Origin: Ostreococcus mediterraneus
Taxonomy: Eukaryota > Chlorophyta > Mamiellophyceae > Mamiellales > Bathycoccaceae
Assembly (NCBI GenBank): GCA_012295225.1
Contig: WMKK01000002.1
Span: forward strand, 795,949 to 859,948
Direction of reading: 5' to 3'
DNA length: 64,000 nucleotides
The translations under genes were made by a program, and so were the position numbers. Below, piece by piece: positions 28,007-37,800 of this stretch. How positions within the stretch are numbered: position 1 is the stretch's first letter; each line of letters opens with the position of its first letter. The notes under the pieces are model-generated. The model saw nothing but the letters and a program-made list of their open reading frames with translations. It searched no databases and was not told the DNA's origin.

Positions 28007-28705
28007 GCCGTCGCAAGGCGCGCATACGACGCGAAGATTACTATAATTTCTCCCTCACTTCCTCGACAACGACACCTCCTCCCCACGTCGCTGCAGATTA
28101 TCCCATTCTTTTAGTCGTTGACGACACTTCCCAGGACATCACTTTACTTGGTTTTTTTCAAGCCCTTTCTTTTAGAGTTTCCACGTCGTTTTGTGTTTTT
28201 GTTTTGTTTGTTTGTTTGTTAACTTCGCGCGGCGGCGGCGTTACTCATTACTAGCGCCTCCGCACGCGTCCGAACGGTACAACGCGCTTCTCATTCACAC
28301 CATTCCTCACGTGTTCTTTTCATCGGGTCAAAACTTAGTTGGGTACATCCAGGGTGTTTCATCAACACCATCTCTCACTCACGTATCGATTGCCACACAC
28401 ACCGCGCCATCCTTCCAGCGAACGTCTCTTCGCGTCATGTAGTATCACACACTCAAAACGAGTCCAAATTCAAATTCGCACGCGACAGATGCGTTCGCAC
28501 TCGCCCGCACACCGCAGCGCGAGGCGCGCGTGACGACACATCGCGATGTTAGTCGACTTGAATAAGTTCCGTACGTATTTCTTTCGTCGCGATGCGCACA
28601 GCGCGGCGCGATGGGCGCGACAATTGACGCGCATCGTGCGCGCGTGATGGGTGACGATCGGTGGTGACGGTTTCGCGCGCTCGAACCTTTGCGACTGACG
28701 CGACG
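28007..28705. other. Gap of about 700 bp between CDC20 and CDC45
   Basis: I find no convincing gene here. The segment is poorer in G and C than its neighbours. It is pyrimidine-rich from about 28040 to 28220, with a run of GTTT units at 28203-28220. Its left part is probably the 3' untranslated region of CDC20 and its right part the promoter of CDC45. I see no tRNA-like box or long open frame with protein-like composition. Confidence 0.5.
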
Positions 28706-30475
28706 ATGTGCGTTTTCTCGCGATGCGTAGACCATGCGTATGCGGCGATGCGCGATGATGGGGCGAATTGTCCCGTGCTCGTGTACGTGTCGACGGCGGA
28801 TATTGATTCGTGCTGCGCGTTTCGCACGCTCAAGTTGATGTTGTGGAGCGACAACGTTCCGTTTAGCGTGTTCCCCGTGAGCGGGTACGGGGAGTTGGAA
28901 CGCTATGGGAGCGAGATACCGGATGATGGCAATCAGCGCGCGATCGTATTGATTAATTGCGGGGGTACGGAGGATGTGAAGAAGGTGATGGGGTTGAAGG
29001 CTGGGGCGCGGGCGTACGTGTTCGACTCGCACCGGCCGTTGGATTTGGAGAATGTTCGTGCGGGTAATGAGGATGTTTTGGTGATGCGTGACGACAAAGA
29101 AGGTAATGAGGTGTTTCCTGAGCCCGATAGCGACGAAGACGACGATAGTGACAGTGATGAGGATGAAGATGAAAGGGCGAATGCGGGCGGCGATTCGCCT
29201 CGCACGAGACGGTTGAAACTAGCCGAGCGACAGCGTGAGCGCATAGCGTATTACTCTCGAGGATCATTTTATGGCCGAGCGACGGGGATACTCATGTACG
29301 ACATAGCGTACAAAATGAGTAAGGACAAGCTTGAGAATTATTTGCCGCTTTGGTTGGCGGTGTTGTCGCTGACGGATCAATACGTACACCAGCGTTTGTC
29401 GCACGAATCGTACACTTCGTGCGTGATGGAGCTTGCGACGAGAGTAAGTGCGATGAGCAACGCTGATATGCCCACGACCCGTTCTTTAGAAGATGGCACT
29501 GTAGTCAAGGCGTTCGATGAACGTCGTATCACGTACAACGAAGAGTATCGCTTTATGCTCCTCCGTCATTGGTCGCTGTACGAATCCATGTTGCATAGTA
29601 GCTACGTCGCAACAAAGATGCAAACGTGGACTGAACGTGGTCGTGCAAACCTGCGTTCGTTGTTCGCCCACGTCGGCATTCCTCTCGATGTTGCACAGCA
29701 AAAGTATTCGCACATGTCTCCTCAAGCGGTGAAGCAGTTTGAAGAAAAGCTTGACGAACACGCCGAATCGCACATGTTGGATGACGTTAAATTTTGGTCG
29801 TTCCAATATTCGCACGGCTACGCTATGAAGGTTTGCGCGGCGGATGTCGTTTACGGCGCAACTGCTTTACTCGAAGGCTTGATGAATGATAAGGACAATA
29901 AGAGCATCACACCGGCGGATAACTTTTGGCGCGCCGCGCAGTCTCTTTCGTTGAACAACTGGGACGAGATGGAGTCTGGTATTGGTTACGCGATTCGTCT
30001 ACAGCAAGCAGTGATGCGACAAGGTGGGATGGCACTTTCATCTCGAGCGCATATCCGCACAATTGGTAGCTTGCGCTACTTTTCGCTCATCGATCACGGA
30101 TCTCCCGCGGATGTCAAGCTGTTCAAACATCCGCTGTCATTGCTCAAGCTCGCATTGTTTATCCAAGATGCGCTTCGAACGGTGCGTCGAATCGTTCGTC
30201 CATTAGTTGTCATCGGCCCATCACCTGAAGACCCCACGTTGGCACTCATCGTTGGCGTCACGGGTAAGCCGAACACGGATAATGAAGGAGGAGGAAACTT
30301 CTTCACGCACTCATTCAAGATGGCGGCTGAGCGCGTGCACGCACGATTCAAGCACGATTCGTTTGAAGCTTCCGTGGTTCAAGTCGCTGAGCGCGATTTA
30401 GGTTCATTCATGGAGGCGTTGAGTGATTTGGATGCCGAGCGTTTGGCGCGGTCGATGGCTAATGAAGCTAATTAA
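28706..30475 (+). CDS. CDC45: DNA replication factor CDC45
   Basis: 589 residues from MCVFSRCVDHAYAAM. CDC45 joins MCM2-7 and GINS to form the CMG replicative helicase. Family marks are the RecJ/DHH-like N-terminal fold with VLVYVSTADIDSCCAFRTL and AYVFDSHRPLDLENV (the degenerate DHH motif), the acidic insert (about residues 150-180), then YYSRGSFYGRATGILMYDIA, LPLWLAVLSLTDQYVH, WSLYESMLHSSYVATK, FQYSHGYAMKVCAADVVYG and the C-terminal FTHSFKMAAERVHARF. Length (usual 550-650) is normal. An ATG 45 bp upstream (28661) would add 15 residues not expected from the family. Confidence 0.95.
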   Translation: MCVFSRCVDHAYAAMRDDGANCPVLVYVSTADIDSCCAFRTLKLMLWSDNVPFSVFPVSGYGELERYGSEIPDDGNQRAIVLINCGGTEDVKKVMGLKAGARAYVFDSHRPLDLENVRAGNEDVLVMRDDKEGNEVFPEPDSDEDDDSDSDEDEDERANAGGDSPRTRRLKLAERQRERIAYYSRGSFYGRATGILMYDIAYKMSKDKLENYLPLWLAVLSLTDQYVHQRLSHESYTSCVMELATRVSAMSNADMPTTRSLEDGTVVKAFDERRITYNEEYRFMLLRHWSLYESMLHSSYVATKMQTWTERGRANLRSLFAHVGIPLDVAQQKYSHMSPQAVKQFEEKLDEHAESHMLDDVKFWSFQYSHGYAMKVCAADVVYGATALLEGLMNDKDNKSITPADNFWRAAQSLSLNNWDEMESGIGYAIRLQQAVMRQGGMALSSRAHIRTIGSLRYFSLIDHGSPADVKLFKHPLSLLKLALFIQDALRTVRRIVRPLVVIGPSPEDPTLALIVGVTGKPNTDNEGGGNFFTHSFKMAAERVHARFKHDSFEASVVQVAERDLGSFMEALSDLDAERLARSMANEAN

Positions 30476-30614
30476 AATATGTAGTCAACGCGCAAAATCA
30501 ACAAAATTGTAGCAATATTTCACGTTTCAACGTGTATTTACAGCGTGTTCTAATTCATAAGTGGCGCGCCTCACAACAACGTCGCGAGCTCTATCGGTGT
30601 ATACGCCAGCATTT

Positions 30615-31949
30615 TCAACTGTCCTTGTGGCTGCACCACGCGAGCATGAGCTTCAAATCCGTGAGCATGAGCCTCAGCGCCGACGTCCAATTTTCGTCGC
30701 GATTAAACGTGAAGCTCATCTTCTTGCCGTCAACCTTGTCGCCACTGATGCTGTAAGGGAGCTCAAATGGAGGATTGACTTGCTGCCGTACATCCCTCGC
30801 GCGCATAAACTCCGCGAGCTCTGAAAGACACGTGAGGAATCCCAAGATGGCCTTATCGTATTTGTGCGACGATATGATGGAGAATGGGCCGTACAATTCA
30901 AATACGTTGCCGTTCGCGTCGCGTACCTTTGGAAAGCTTCCGAGCGGCATGAGTTTATATTGGGTAAATGTAAACTTGCACATACGCGCCATAGAGTGCA
31001 GCAGTAAGCACGTCAACCCAAAAGACGCGTTAATTTCATCCCACTCTACGACGGCGTTTGGCAAGCGCCCGAGACGAAAGCCGTTAATCGTCCCAAACGC
31101 GCCGTCGGTCCAAATATGAAACGCATCATTAAACACGTTTGTTTTTTCTAATCGACCCACGTGCGTCTGAGCCTGCTCGATACGCGCTAGAATTGAGTCA
31201 CGCTTTTCTAAATGCGCGTTCAAGTTCTTCTTAAATGCGTGGAATTCGTGCCAATACGTCTCCTCCGCTTCATCCAGCGCCGCGGCTTTCTTCGCCAGCT
31301 TACTCCGCGCAGCCCTCGTCGCCTCTAATTCAGCTTCCAACGCTTGAATGGTCTCCTCAGCTTCACGCTCTGCGAGTTCTAAATCTTCAACCGCGTGCGA
31401 AATATTCCCAACGTCATCGTTCGTCGCGTTGGTTTCGTCCTCTGCCTCGCGTAACCGTTCGAGCGTCTCCTCGTACGCCGCGCACTCGCTCTCCGCCTGC
31501 GCCGTTCGTCGTTTCACCTCCGCCAACGCCATGCCCGCGCACGCATCACATAAAGGATGATCAACATCACTCATATCACTGGCGATATCGAATATTCGGC
31601 TCAGCGTGCTCGCTTTAATGTCCAAGCCTTCGTCGCGCGCGCGCCTCGCGCCTCTCGAGAGCACCACGAAAGAATCTCCAAACTGCCCCCCGTGCGCGCC
31701 GCCTCGCGCATTTGATGACGCCTCGAGTGCAGCTAACCGTTCGCGGCGTTCACGACTCGCGAGTTCCGGCGCGAGAAGCACGAATGACTCCTCGAGCGTC
31801 GCGTTCGCGGGCAACGCGGGGGCGTTGATAAAGTTGAGCAGAGACGCGCACGCGGCGCACTTAAACTCGAGCGTCGTCGCGCGCGTCGTCGACGTCGACG
31901 GCGTCGACGCTCGAGGCGATGGGCGCGATGGCGACGAGGCGGTTGACAT
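30615..31949 (-). CDS. ATG6: Beclin 1 / ATG6 autophagy protein
   Basis: 444 residues. The Ser/Thr-rich start is followed by the N-terminal Cys pairs (FKCAACASLL near residue 30 and PLCDACAGM near 130). A central coiled coil (about 145-270) and the conserved C-terminal membrane-binding/Vps34 domain follow: NVFNDAFHIWTDGAFGTING, then RLGRLPNAVVEWDEINASFG, PLGSFPKVRD, ELPYSISGDKVDGKKMSF and WTSALRLMLTDLKLMLAW. Beclin is a subunit of the class III PI3-kinase complex that starts autophagosome formation and sorts vacuolar proteins. The first ATG is used. The coiled coil is compact and no BH3-like segment is obvious. Confidence 0.95.
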   Translation of the reverse strand: MSTASSPSRPSPRASTPSTSTTRATTLEFKCAACASLLNFINAPALPANATLEESFVLLAPELASRERRERLAALEASSNARGGAHGGQFGDSFVVLSRGARRARDEGLDIKASTLSRIFDIASDMSDVDHPLCDACAGMALAEVKRRTAQAESECAAYEETLERLREAEDETNATNDDVGNISHAVEDLELAEREAEETIQALEAELEATRAARSKLAKKAAALDEAEETYWHEFHAFKKNLNAHLEKRDSILARIEQAQTHVGRLEKTNVFNDAFHIWTDGAFGTINGFRLGRLPNAVVEWDEINASFGLTCLLLHSMARMCKFTFTQYKLMPLGSFPKVRDANGNVFELYGPFSIISSHKYDKAILGFLTCLSELAEFMRARDVRQQVNPPFELPYSISGDKVDGKKMSFTFNRDENWTSALRLMLTDLKLMLAWCSHKDS

Positions 31950-32051
31950 CGCTCGCGGCGCTGAATTTCGGTGGCGCGCCGCGATGTGCGGGATGGAGCT
32001 CGCGGCGCGGTTGGTTGGATGGTTTAAATAAACGCGATAATGTTTTGCTTA

Positions 32052-33635
32052 TTACTCGCTAGTGGCCTCAGCTTCGGAAGCGTCGGCGGCAACATTCTCC
32101 GCAAACGCGGCATCGACGTCGACCTTCGACAGAAGGTCCTTGACAAACTCATCCGTGACGCCGGCAATGGCGGATTTCAACGCGTCGCGCAACTCCTCGC
32201 GCGATGTGGTGTCGTAACCGTTCCCGTACAAAGTCCCTGGCCACCTTGCCAAGTTCTCGATCACGCCCGCCTTGGTTTGTTCGACATCATCATCCACGTC
32301 CGAGTCTTCGTCGCGGTTTGCGATGACGTTCTTGATAATTACGAGTTCGTTTAACGCATTTGTCGCCGCAGGGACGTCGCCCTTCAAAACGTGCATGCAC
32401 GCCGTCATGACGTAAAAGAAAGGCGTCTGTGGCTTGACATCCGACTCGGGAATTTCACTAAGCATCCCATCCCATTCACCAGATTCAATCCTGGCGTTGC
32501 GCGCCTTGACACTCGCAATCTTGTATTCATTCAAGCCCGCGATGCCGCTTAAGTAGTTGTCGTGGCCGAATTGCGCCGTCTCCACGTCGCCAGTGTTCAC
32601 GCCGACACTCAAAAAACGCAATATCGCCTTGTTCGGCACCACAACGCCGCTCTCCTTGAACGCGACCGCGTATTCCTTGGCCAAGTCAACGAGGCCGTTA
32701 TTAAGCGCCACCATAACCACCGCATTCGACGCGAAATAGTAAGACCCAAACGACTCGCGCGTCGCGTCGTACACTCTATACGTAAACTCAAACGGACCCC
32801 TATAAGCCCCATAAAACCCTTGCTTGGCGATCGTTTTCGTCATCTTCCCACCCAATTGAGGCACGTTCTCAATAACCCACGCCGTGCGCTCGAAATCTGG
32901 AATGTCCAAAAGCGCTCGTAACAAATCCAAAAACACGAGCTCGTTAAACTTTGGAAATTGCGTACCCGACTCCGACGTGTACCTCGCCGCGCGGTGCTCA
33001 TGCGCCAACGCCATGAGATCAATCACCGCCTGTGCGTCCTCACTAGACTTAATCTTCGGCATGATGATTCGCAATTGTCGCGAACCGGGCGGATAGCCTC
33101 CGCTCGCCATGCGTTCGCGCGCTATCGCCGTCGCCTCGGCGCACGACGTCGCGCACGCCAACGCCACGTCGTCGTGAGATTTCACCAACAGCGTACGATA
33201 ATGCGGTGGTGACATCGGCACCTCATCCGGCATCTGAAACGCATGCCTCTTATTCCGTTCCGCGCGCGTTCGCGCCTCAGCCACACCGTCCTCGCCGACA
33301 TCCTCGTCTCCGTCGTCGGCGCCCGCATCCTCGCGCGCGCTCGTCTCCGCCGCTCCACTCGCGCCGACCGCATCGCTCGCGCGCGCCGTCGTGCACACGC
33401 CCGCGAACGACGACTGCGTCATCTCCCCCGCGCGCATCGCGCGCGTCGACGCCCAAACCCACGCCGCGTGCGGCGCCGCCGCCGATGTCGACAGCCGCGC
33501 CGTCCCGCGCCGACAGCCGATCGTCGCCATCGTCATCGGCGCCACAGACGCCGACGACGCCGTCACCGGCGCCGCCGCGAACGTCGACGCCGCGTGCGAC
33601 GTGGCGGCGGTGTATAATCGCGCCGTGCGCCGCAT
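32052..33635 (-). CDS. Predicted mitochondrial helical-repeat protein, unknown function
   Basis: 527 residues from MRRTARLYTAATSHAAS, a typical mitochondrial presequence (Arg, Ser, Ala, Thr; no acids) of about 75 residues. After an acidic linker comes a helical region with PPR/TPR-like spacing: SRQLRIIMPKIKSSEDAQAV, FNELVFLDLLRALLDIPDFE, ASNAVVMVALNNGLVDLAKEY and KAILRFLSVGVNTGDVET. The tail is acidic. It could be an organelle RNA-binding or ribosome-associated protein, but I cannot name it. An upstream ATG at 33944 would overlap the selenocysteine tRNA gene, so 33635 is used. Confidence 0.65.
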   Translation of the reverse strand: MRRTARLYTAATSHAASTFAAAPVTASSASVAPMTMATIGCRRGTARLSTSAAAPHAAWVWASTRAMRAGEMTQSSFAGVCTTARASDAVGASGAAETSAREDAGADDGDEDVGEDGVAEARTRAERNKRHAFQMPDEVPMSPPHYRTLLVKSHDDVALACATSCAEATAIARERMASGGYPPGSRQLRIIMPKIKSSEDAQAVIDLMALAHEHRAARYTSESGTQFPKFNELVFLDLLRALLDIPDFERTAWVIENVPQLGGKMTKTIAKQGFYGAYRGPFEFTYRVYDATRESFGSYYFASNAVVMVALNNGLVDLAKEYAVAFKESGVVVPNKAILRFLSVGVNTGDVETAQFGHDNYLSGIAGLNEYKIASVKARNARIESGEWDGMLSEIPESDVKPQTPFFYVMTACMHVLKGDVPAATNALNELVIIKNVIANRDEDSDVDDDVEQTKAGVIENLARWPGTLYGNGYDTTSREELRDALKSAIAGVTDEFVKDLLSKVDVDAAFAENVAADASEAEATSE

Positions 33636-33904
33636 CGCGCGTTCCGTGGCTCGCGCGCGCGTCGATGACGTCGTCGCGGCGGCGCCGATGACGACGCACG
33701 GCGACGAAAGACACGCGAGGCACGCGTGCGTCATTACATCGGCCAAACCACCACACAGTACACACATCACTACACGTGGTCGCCCGATACCATCCACGTC
33801 GCGTGGTCCACGTGCTATGTCATGTACATAGTTAATTACACCCGTAACTTTTGCCATGACACACACGCCAGGCGAGACGCGATCGCGCGCGAGGCATTGC
33901 GGCC

Positions 33905-33992
33905 GCCGTTTCGAGCTGTGCCTGGCGGTCAGGGCGGACTTCAAATCCGTGGCGGCTTAGCGGCCGAGTGGTTCGATTCCACCTGAACGGCG
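33905..33992 (+). tRNA. tRNA-Sec, anticodon TCA
   Basis: An 88-nt tRNA with the special form of eukaryotic selenocysteine tRNA. The 9-bp acceptor stem pairs GCCGTTTCG (33905-33913) with CTGAACGGC (33983-33991), with one mismatch and one G-T pair; the discriminator is G33992. The anticodon stem GCGGA/TCCGT holds loop CTTCAAA with anticodon TCA at 33941-33943. The variable arm is long (CGGCT, loop TAGC, GGCCG), with the same TAGC loop as the human gene. The T arm GTGG-TTCGATT-CCAC forms the B box (GGTTCGATTCC). The D arm is less clear (CCTGG/TCAGG). The tRNA is charged with serine, converted to Sec, and reads UGA. Confidence 0.9.
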
Positions 33993-33997
33993 ATTAG

Positions 33998-34005
33998 TTT
34001 TTTTT
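33998..34005 (+). terminator. RNA polymerase III terminator of the tRNA-Sec gene
   Basis: Eight consecutive T on the sense strand starting six bases after the end of the tRNA. This is the standard pol III stop signal and supports an active tRNA gene. Confidence 0.85.
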
Positions 34006-34294
34006 GCGTGCGTTGTATTTTGTGTCGCGGTGCGCGCGTCGAGGGCGACGCGAGTGGATGAGTCTCTGTCTCGGCGTTCGATGGATGGAGCGACGGTTGG
34101 ACGCCTCGCGGGCTCGACGCGCGAAAGGATGGACGTCTCGTCTCTATGTGTGTCTGTGTGTGTATGCGCCAAGGTGTCTAAAATATCACGCCATCCATGC
34201 GTCGTCATTGTCGTCGTGAGCGTCGTCGTGTTGACGCGCCATCCGTTTCGCGCGCGGCGCGTCGTCGTCCCGTCTCCGCCCATCGATCGGCGAA
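34006..34294. other. Gap between tRNA-Sec and the next gene
   Basis: About 290 bp with no recognisable gene. It includes a short GT-rich run at about 34150-34165 and a near-match to an evening element (AAAATATCA at about 34179-34187). I assign no function. Confidence 0.35.
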
Positions 34295-34624
34295 TCACAA
34301 CTCATTCCTCTGCGCCATGACCTCCATGCGCCGTAACACTGGCATCACATACTTGACATACACCGGTAACGCATACTTTTCCAATACCGGCTCCACGCGC
34401 GGCGCGATAAACCTCCTCCAGATCCCACTCATCACGAGCATCGCATGCACCAAGTACAACCCAATGAACACCGTCAGCGCGCTCAGCACCGCGCCCGCAA
34501 CGGGGTGCGCGTCGAACCAGCGATCGACGCGCGCGACGACGTAACCGATCGGGTCATCGCTCCGTCGCACGCGGGTCTTTTTAGCACGCGCCGACGGACG
34601 GAGGCGCGACCGCGGCGCCGCCAT
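34295..34624 (-). CDS. Small single-pass or hairpin membrane protein
   Basis: 109 residues from MAAPRSRLRPSARAKK. A strongly basic N-terminal 25 residues is followed by PIGYVVARVDRWFDAHP and a long hydrophobic segment (VAGAVLSALTVFIGLYLVHAM), then an amphipathic C-terminus (FIAPRVEPVLEKYALPVYVKYV). The layout suggests an organelle or ER membrane protein. I do not recognise a family. The start at 34624 is preferred; an in-frame ATG at 34678 adds 18 residues. It is divergent from the ASPM gene (about 210 bp). Confidence 0.6.
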   Translation of the reverse strand: MAAPRSRLRPSARAKKTRVRRSDDPIGYVVARVDRWFDAHPVAGAVLSALTVFIGLYLVHAMLVMSGIWRRFIAPRVEPVLEKYALPVYVKYVMPVLRRMEVMAQRNEL

Positions 34625-34832
34625 GGTGTGCGGGGGAACGTGGAAAAAAAACCGTTTCATGTCACGCCGAAACGTCATTGATTGCCCCGTCGCAGTCGCG
34701 CGCGCGTACGAGGGACAACACCGGGCGTGAGACGACCGCGTGAGTGTGTTTAACGTTGCCGACGCGCGCGAGCGAGGCGAACGAGGCGAGAGACGCGTGC
34801 GAGGCGAGACGCATCAGCCATCAGCCATCGCG

Positions 34833-37800
34833 ATGGCGGACGTCGATGCGTGCGACGAGAATGTGCTCTGGCGCGCGATCGCCGGTGGGATAACCCCCGA
34901 TCGCGCGCACCGAGACGTGGTTGATGATGCGTTTGAGCCGTTCGTGGCGTTTGCGCGCGCGAGCGAGGGTGGTGAAGACGCGAATGCGCGTGATTCTCGA
35001 GAGGGGACAGACGCGCGCAAGCCGAGCGCGCGCGCGCGGAGCGCGAGAAGCGAAGTCAAGGTGGCGACGTTGAGTGCGCCGAGCGCGGTAGCGGTGATGC
35101 GATTCGGTGCGGTGGACGTTGGTGACAGCGCGGTGGAGGAGTTGGAGATCGTGAATGATACGGCGTTGGCGCAGGTATGTTTGAACGCGTAGACGCTCGC
35201 GCGCGCGCCCGACTGACGCAGAAAACGCGACGACTAACCGCGACCACGCGCGTACGCAGGAAATCACATTTCGCGACGACTCTTTGGACGATGGTTTTTC
35301 AATCGACCCGATGCGCGTGATGATTCAGCCCGGGACGACGGGTCGAGTGCGCGTGACGTGGACACCCGTCAAGGCGTTGAACGCGACGTATTGCGGCTCG
35401 TTTGCCTTTGACGCCGTGGGCGAAGCTCCAGTGGCGATGGAGCCGATCGCGATGAAGGTTCGCACGCGAGGCGTGGCGAACGCACGAAGCGGTGCGCTGC
35501 AGTGTTTGACGAACGTGACGCAAGGTGGAGAGCAAGGTTCGAGCGCGACGAAGAGGCCGAGAGACGCTCGATTGGCGACGCGACGCTCGCTGATTATTTC
35601 GCCAAAGAAGATTATGGATTGCGATGCCGATCGATTAAAGCAACGACGGGTGGACGAAAATCCTACGATGGACCTCACGCAGGCTCCAGTGGCGCGCGCG
35701 TTGCAGCTTAATCGCGCGAGCGAAGACGTACAACGGGCGCCGGCGACGAGCACCGCCGAAGACGCGCCAGAGGAGTTTCAAGCAAACATTTGGGTTCGAC
35801 AGCAAGAATTAGCATTCATCGCGTGGTTGAATCACACAATCGTGGTCGATGACGTGGGGACGATGGGCGATGACGCACCATCGGCAAACCGAGGAGGCTC
35901 GGCGTCGGCGCGCGAGGTGCGACAAACGGTGCGCAACAAGCTTTCGGCGTTGTATAGTTACGATGACGAACTCGGCCGAGTGCTTCGCAAGACGTACAGA
36001 CACGTCGACAACGCTCGTTTACGACTGAAAACCGGTGAGACATTTATGGACGACGTCGCTCTGAAAGAAGACTTCTCACGCGCTCTCTCGAGCTACTCGA
36101 CGTTTTGGTTGCGTCTCGGCGTCGAAGTCATCGTAGGCGCGAGCGTTCCGTGGAAGCGTCACGCAGATTTGCGCGAAGCGCAAGAAGAGTGCATCAGCGC
36201 GTTGTGTCGAGATCACGAGCTCGAGCTCGAATTTGGCACCGGACACACCCCTGGTGCGCCGCCTTACGCGCACGGCTACGATGAAGCGCTCAGGCGAAAC
36301 ATTTTGAAGCGCGTGTTGCTCTTGGTGTTTATTCTCGATCGATGCGCTCACGAAGGATTGCCGCCTTCGACGCCTCTATTGATGCGTCCACACGCCGCGT
36401 TGAAGCGAAGCGAAGACATTTTGCGGTTGGCTCTACAAGGCTCAATGTATGGCGAAGGCGATGTCATACGTAACCTGAGTCAATGTTCGTACAAGTTGCA
36501 TTACAAGCAGAATCCCATTCGCGAGTACGATTTCCGCTGCACAAATTTAGCGGTGGATCTGCGCGACGGCGTACGTCTGTGCCGCCTCATGGAAGTATTG
36601 AACGCGGACGTGCTCTTCATGAGTTACGACGAAAAGAACAAGGAATGGAAGCGTAGCTTACTCGGCGAGGCGCATTTTCCTTGCGCGAATCGAAATCACC
36701 GCATTCAAAATGTCCAAGTCGCGCTGCGCGCGATTAAAGATCAAAACGTCGGTTTGCCCGGAACGTGGAGTCGCATCAAGGCGGAAGATATCGTCGATGG
36801 TCATCTCGAGCACACCATGGGTTTACTTTGGGCGTTGATGATGCACTACTCCGCCCCGGGGTTATTACTTCCCAAATCGTTGGATGCCGAGATTGTTCGC
36901 CTCGGCGGTCGAGCGCCCGACGTCAAACGCGTCGAGCGACTCTCGGCGGCTCGACGCGGCGCGTCAATCGTCGAATCCCCGCAATGCGCCATGGAGGCTC
37001 GGCTGTTTGCGTGGGCAAAGGCTGCGTGCGCCGTGCAACGCGTGGATGTGAACAACCTCGGCAGCGCGTTTACCGATGGACGCGCATTGTGCGCGTTGAT
37101 TCGAACGTACGCACCCGCCATGGTGCCAAAGCATCGCTGCGTCGCGAGCGCGCCCCTCAAGCTCAATGATGCGGACGACACCACGGCGCGAATCGCCCGC
37201 CGCACGGCGTGTGATAACTTTACCATGGTGAGTAAGGCGTTGCAAGCACTCGGTGGGGTCCCGAATCCCACTTTTGACATTCGATTCGCCGACTCGGGCG
37301 ACGTGGAATCGCCCGATCCGCGCGCGGTGAGCGGGTATTTACTGTTTTTGAGTGCCCGACTTTTGCTATTGCGACAACAAGAAGTGGCGTGCGTGCGCGT
37401 GCAGCGATGGTGGAGATGGCACCGTCCGAACCGACCGCAATTTGCCACGGTTGTGAAGCGATGGATAGCGGCGGCGACAATCATGTGCGCGTACGCGAGA
37501 CGCGCGAGCGCCGTCGCAGAAGCGTCGGCGCGACGTCGCGCCATCGTCACCATGCAAGCGCATCGCCGCGGCGTCATCGCGCGACGCAACTTTAACGTCC
37601 ATCGCACCGCGGCGGTGACGATTCAAGCCGCCTATCGCGCACACGTCGCGAGGTTGGCATTTTTAGACACCAAATGGGCCACGCGCGTGGCGCAAAAGAC
37701 GCGTCGATCGCGCGCCGATCGCGCGCGTTTCATCCGCGCGAAACATTCGGCAATCGTGATTCAATCGTGGTACCGCACCGTGCGCGCGAGAAAAACGTTC

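Noticed and set aside
28191-28442. 83-codon plus-strand frame in the CDC20-CDC45 gap
   Set aside because: Low-complexity composition from a T-rich tract, with no domain or membrane pattern worth support.
33635-33944. N-terminal extension of the helical-repeat gene to the ATG at 33944
   Set aside because: The extension would overlap the tRNA-Sec gene, and it precedes a better mitochondrial presequence start at 33635.
33905-33992. Reading the tRNA as tRNA-Ser with a long variable arm
   Set aside because: The anticodon is TCA in a CTTCAAA loop, the acceptor stem is 9 bp and the variable loop TAGC equals that of known tRNA-Sec genes. Serine anticodons do not fit.
36846-37607. 253-codon minus-strand frame opposite ASPM
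   Set aside because: It overlaps the CH and IQ region of ASPM. No domain, no start context and no gap for a separate gene.
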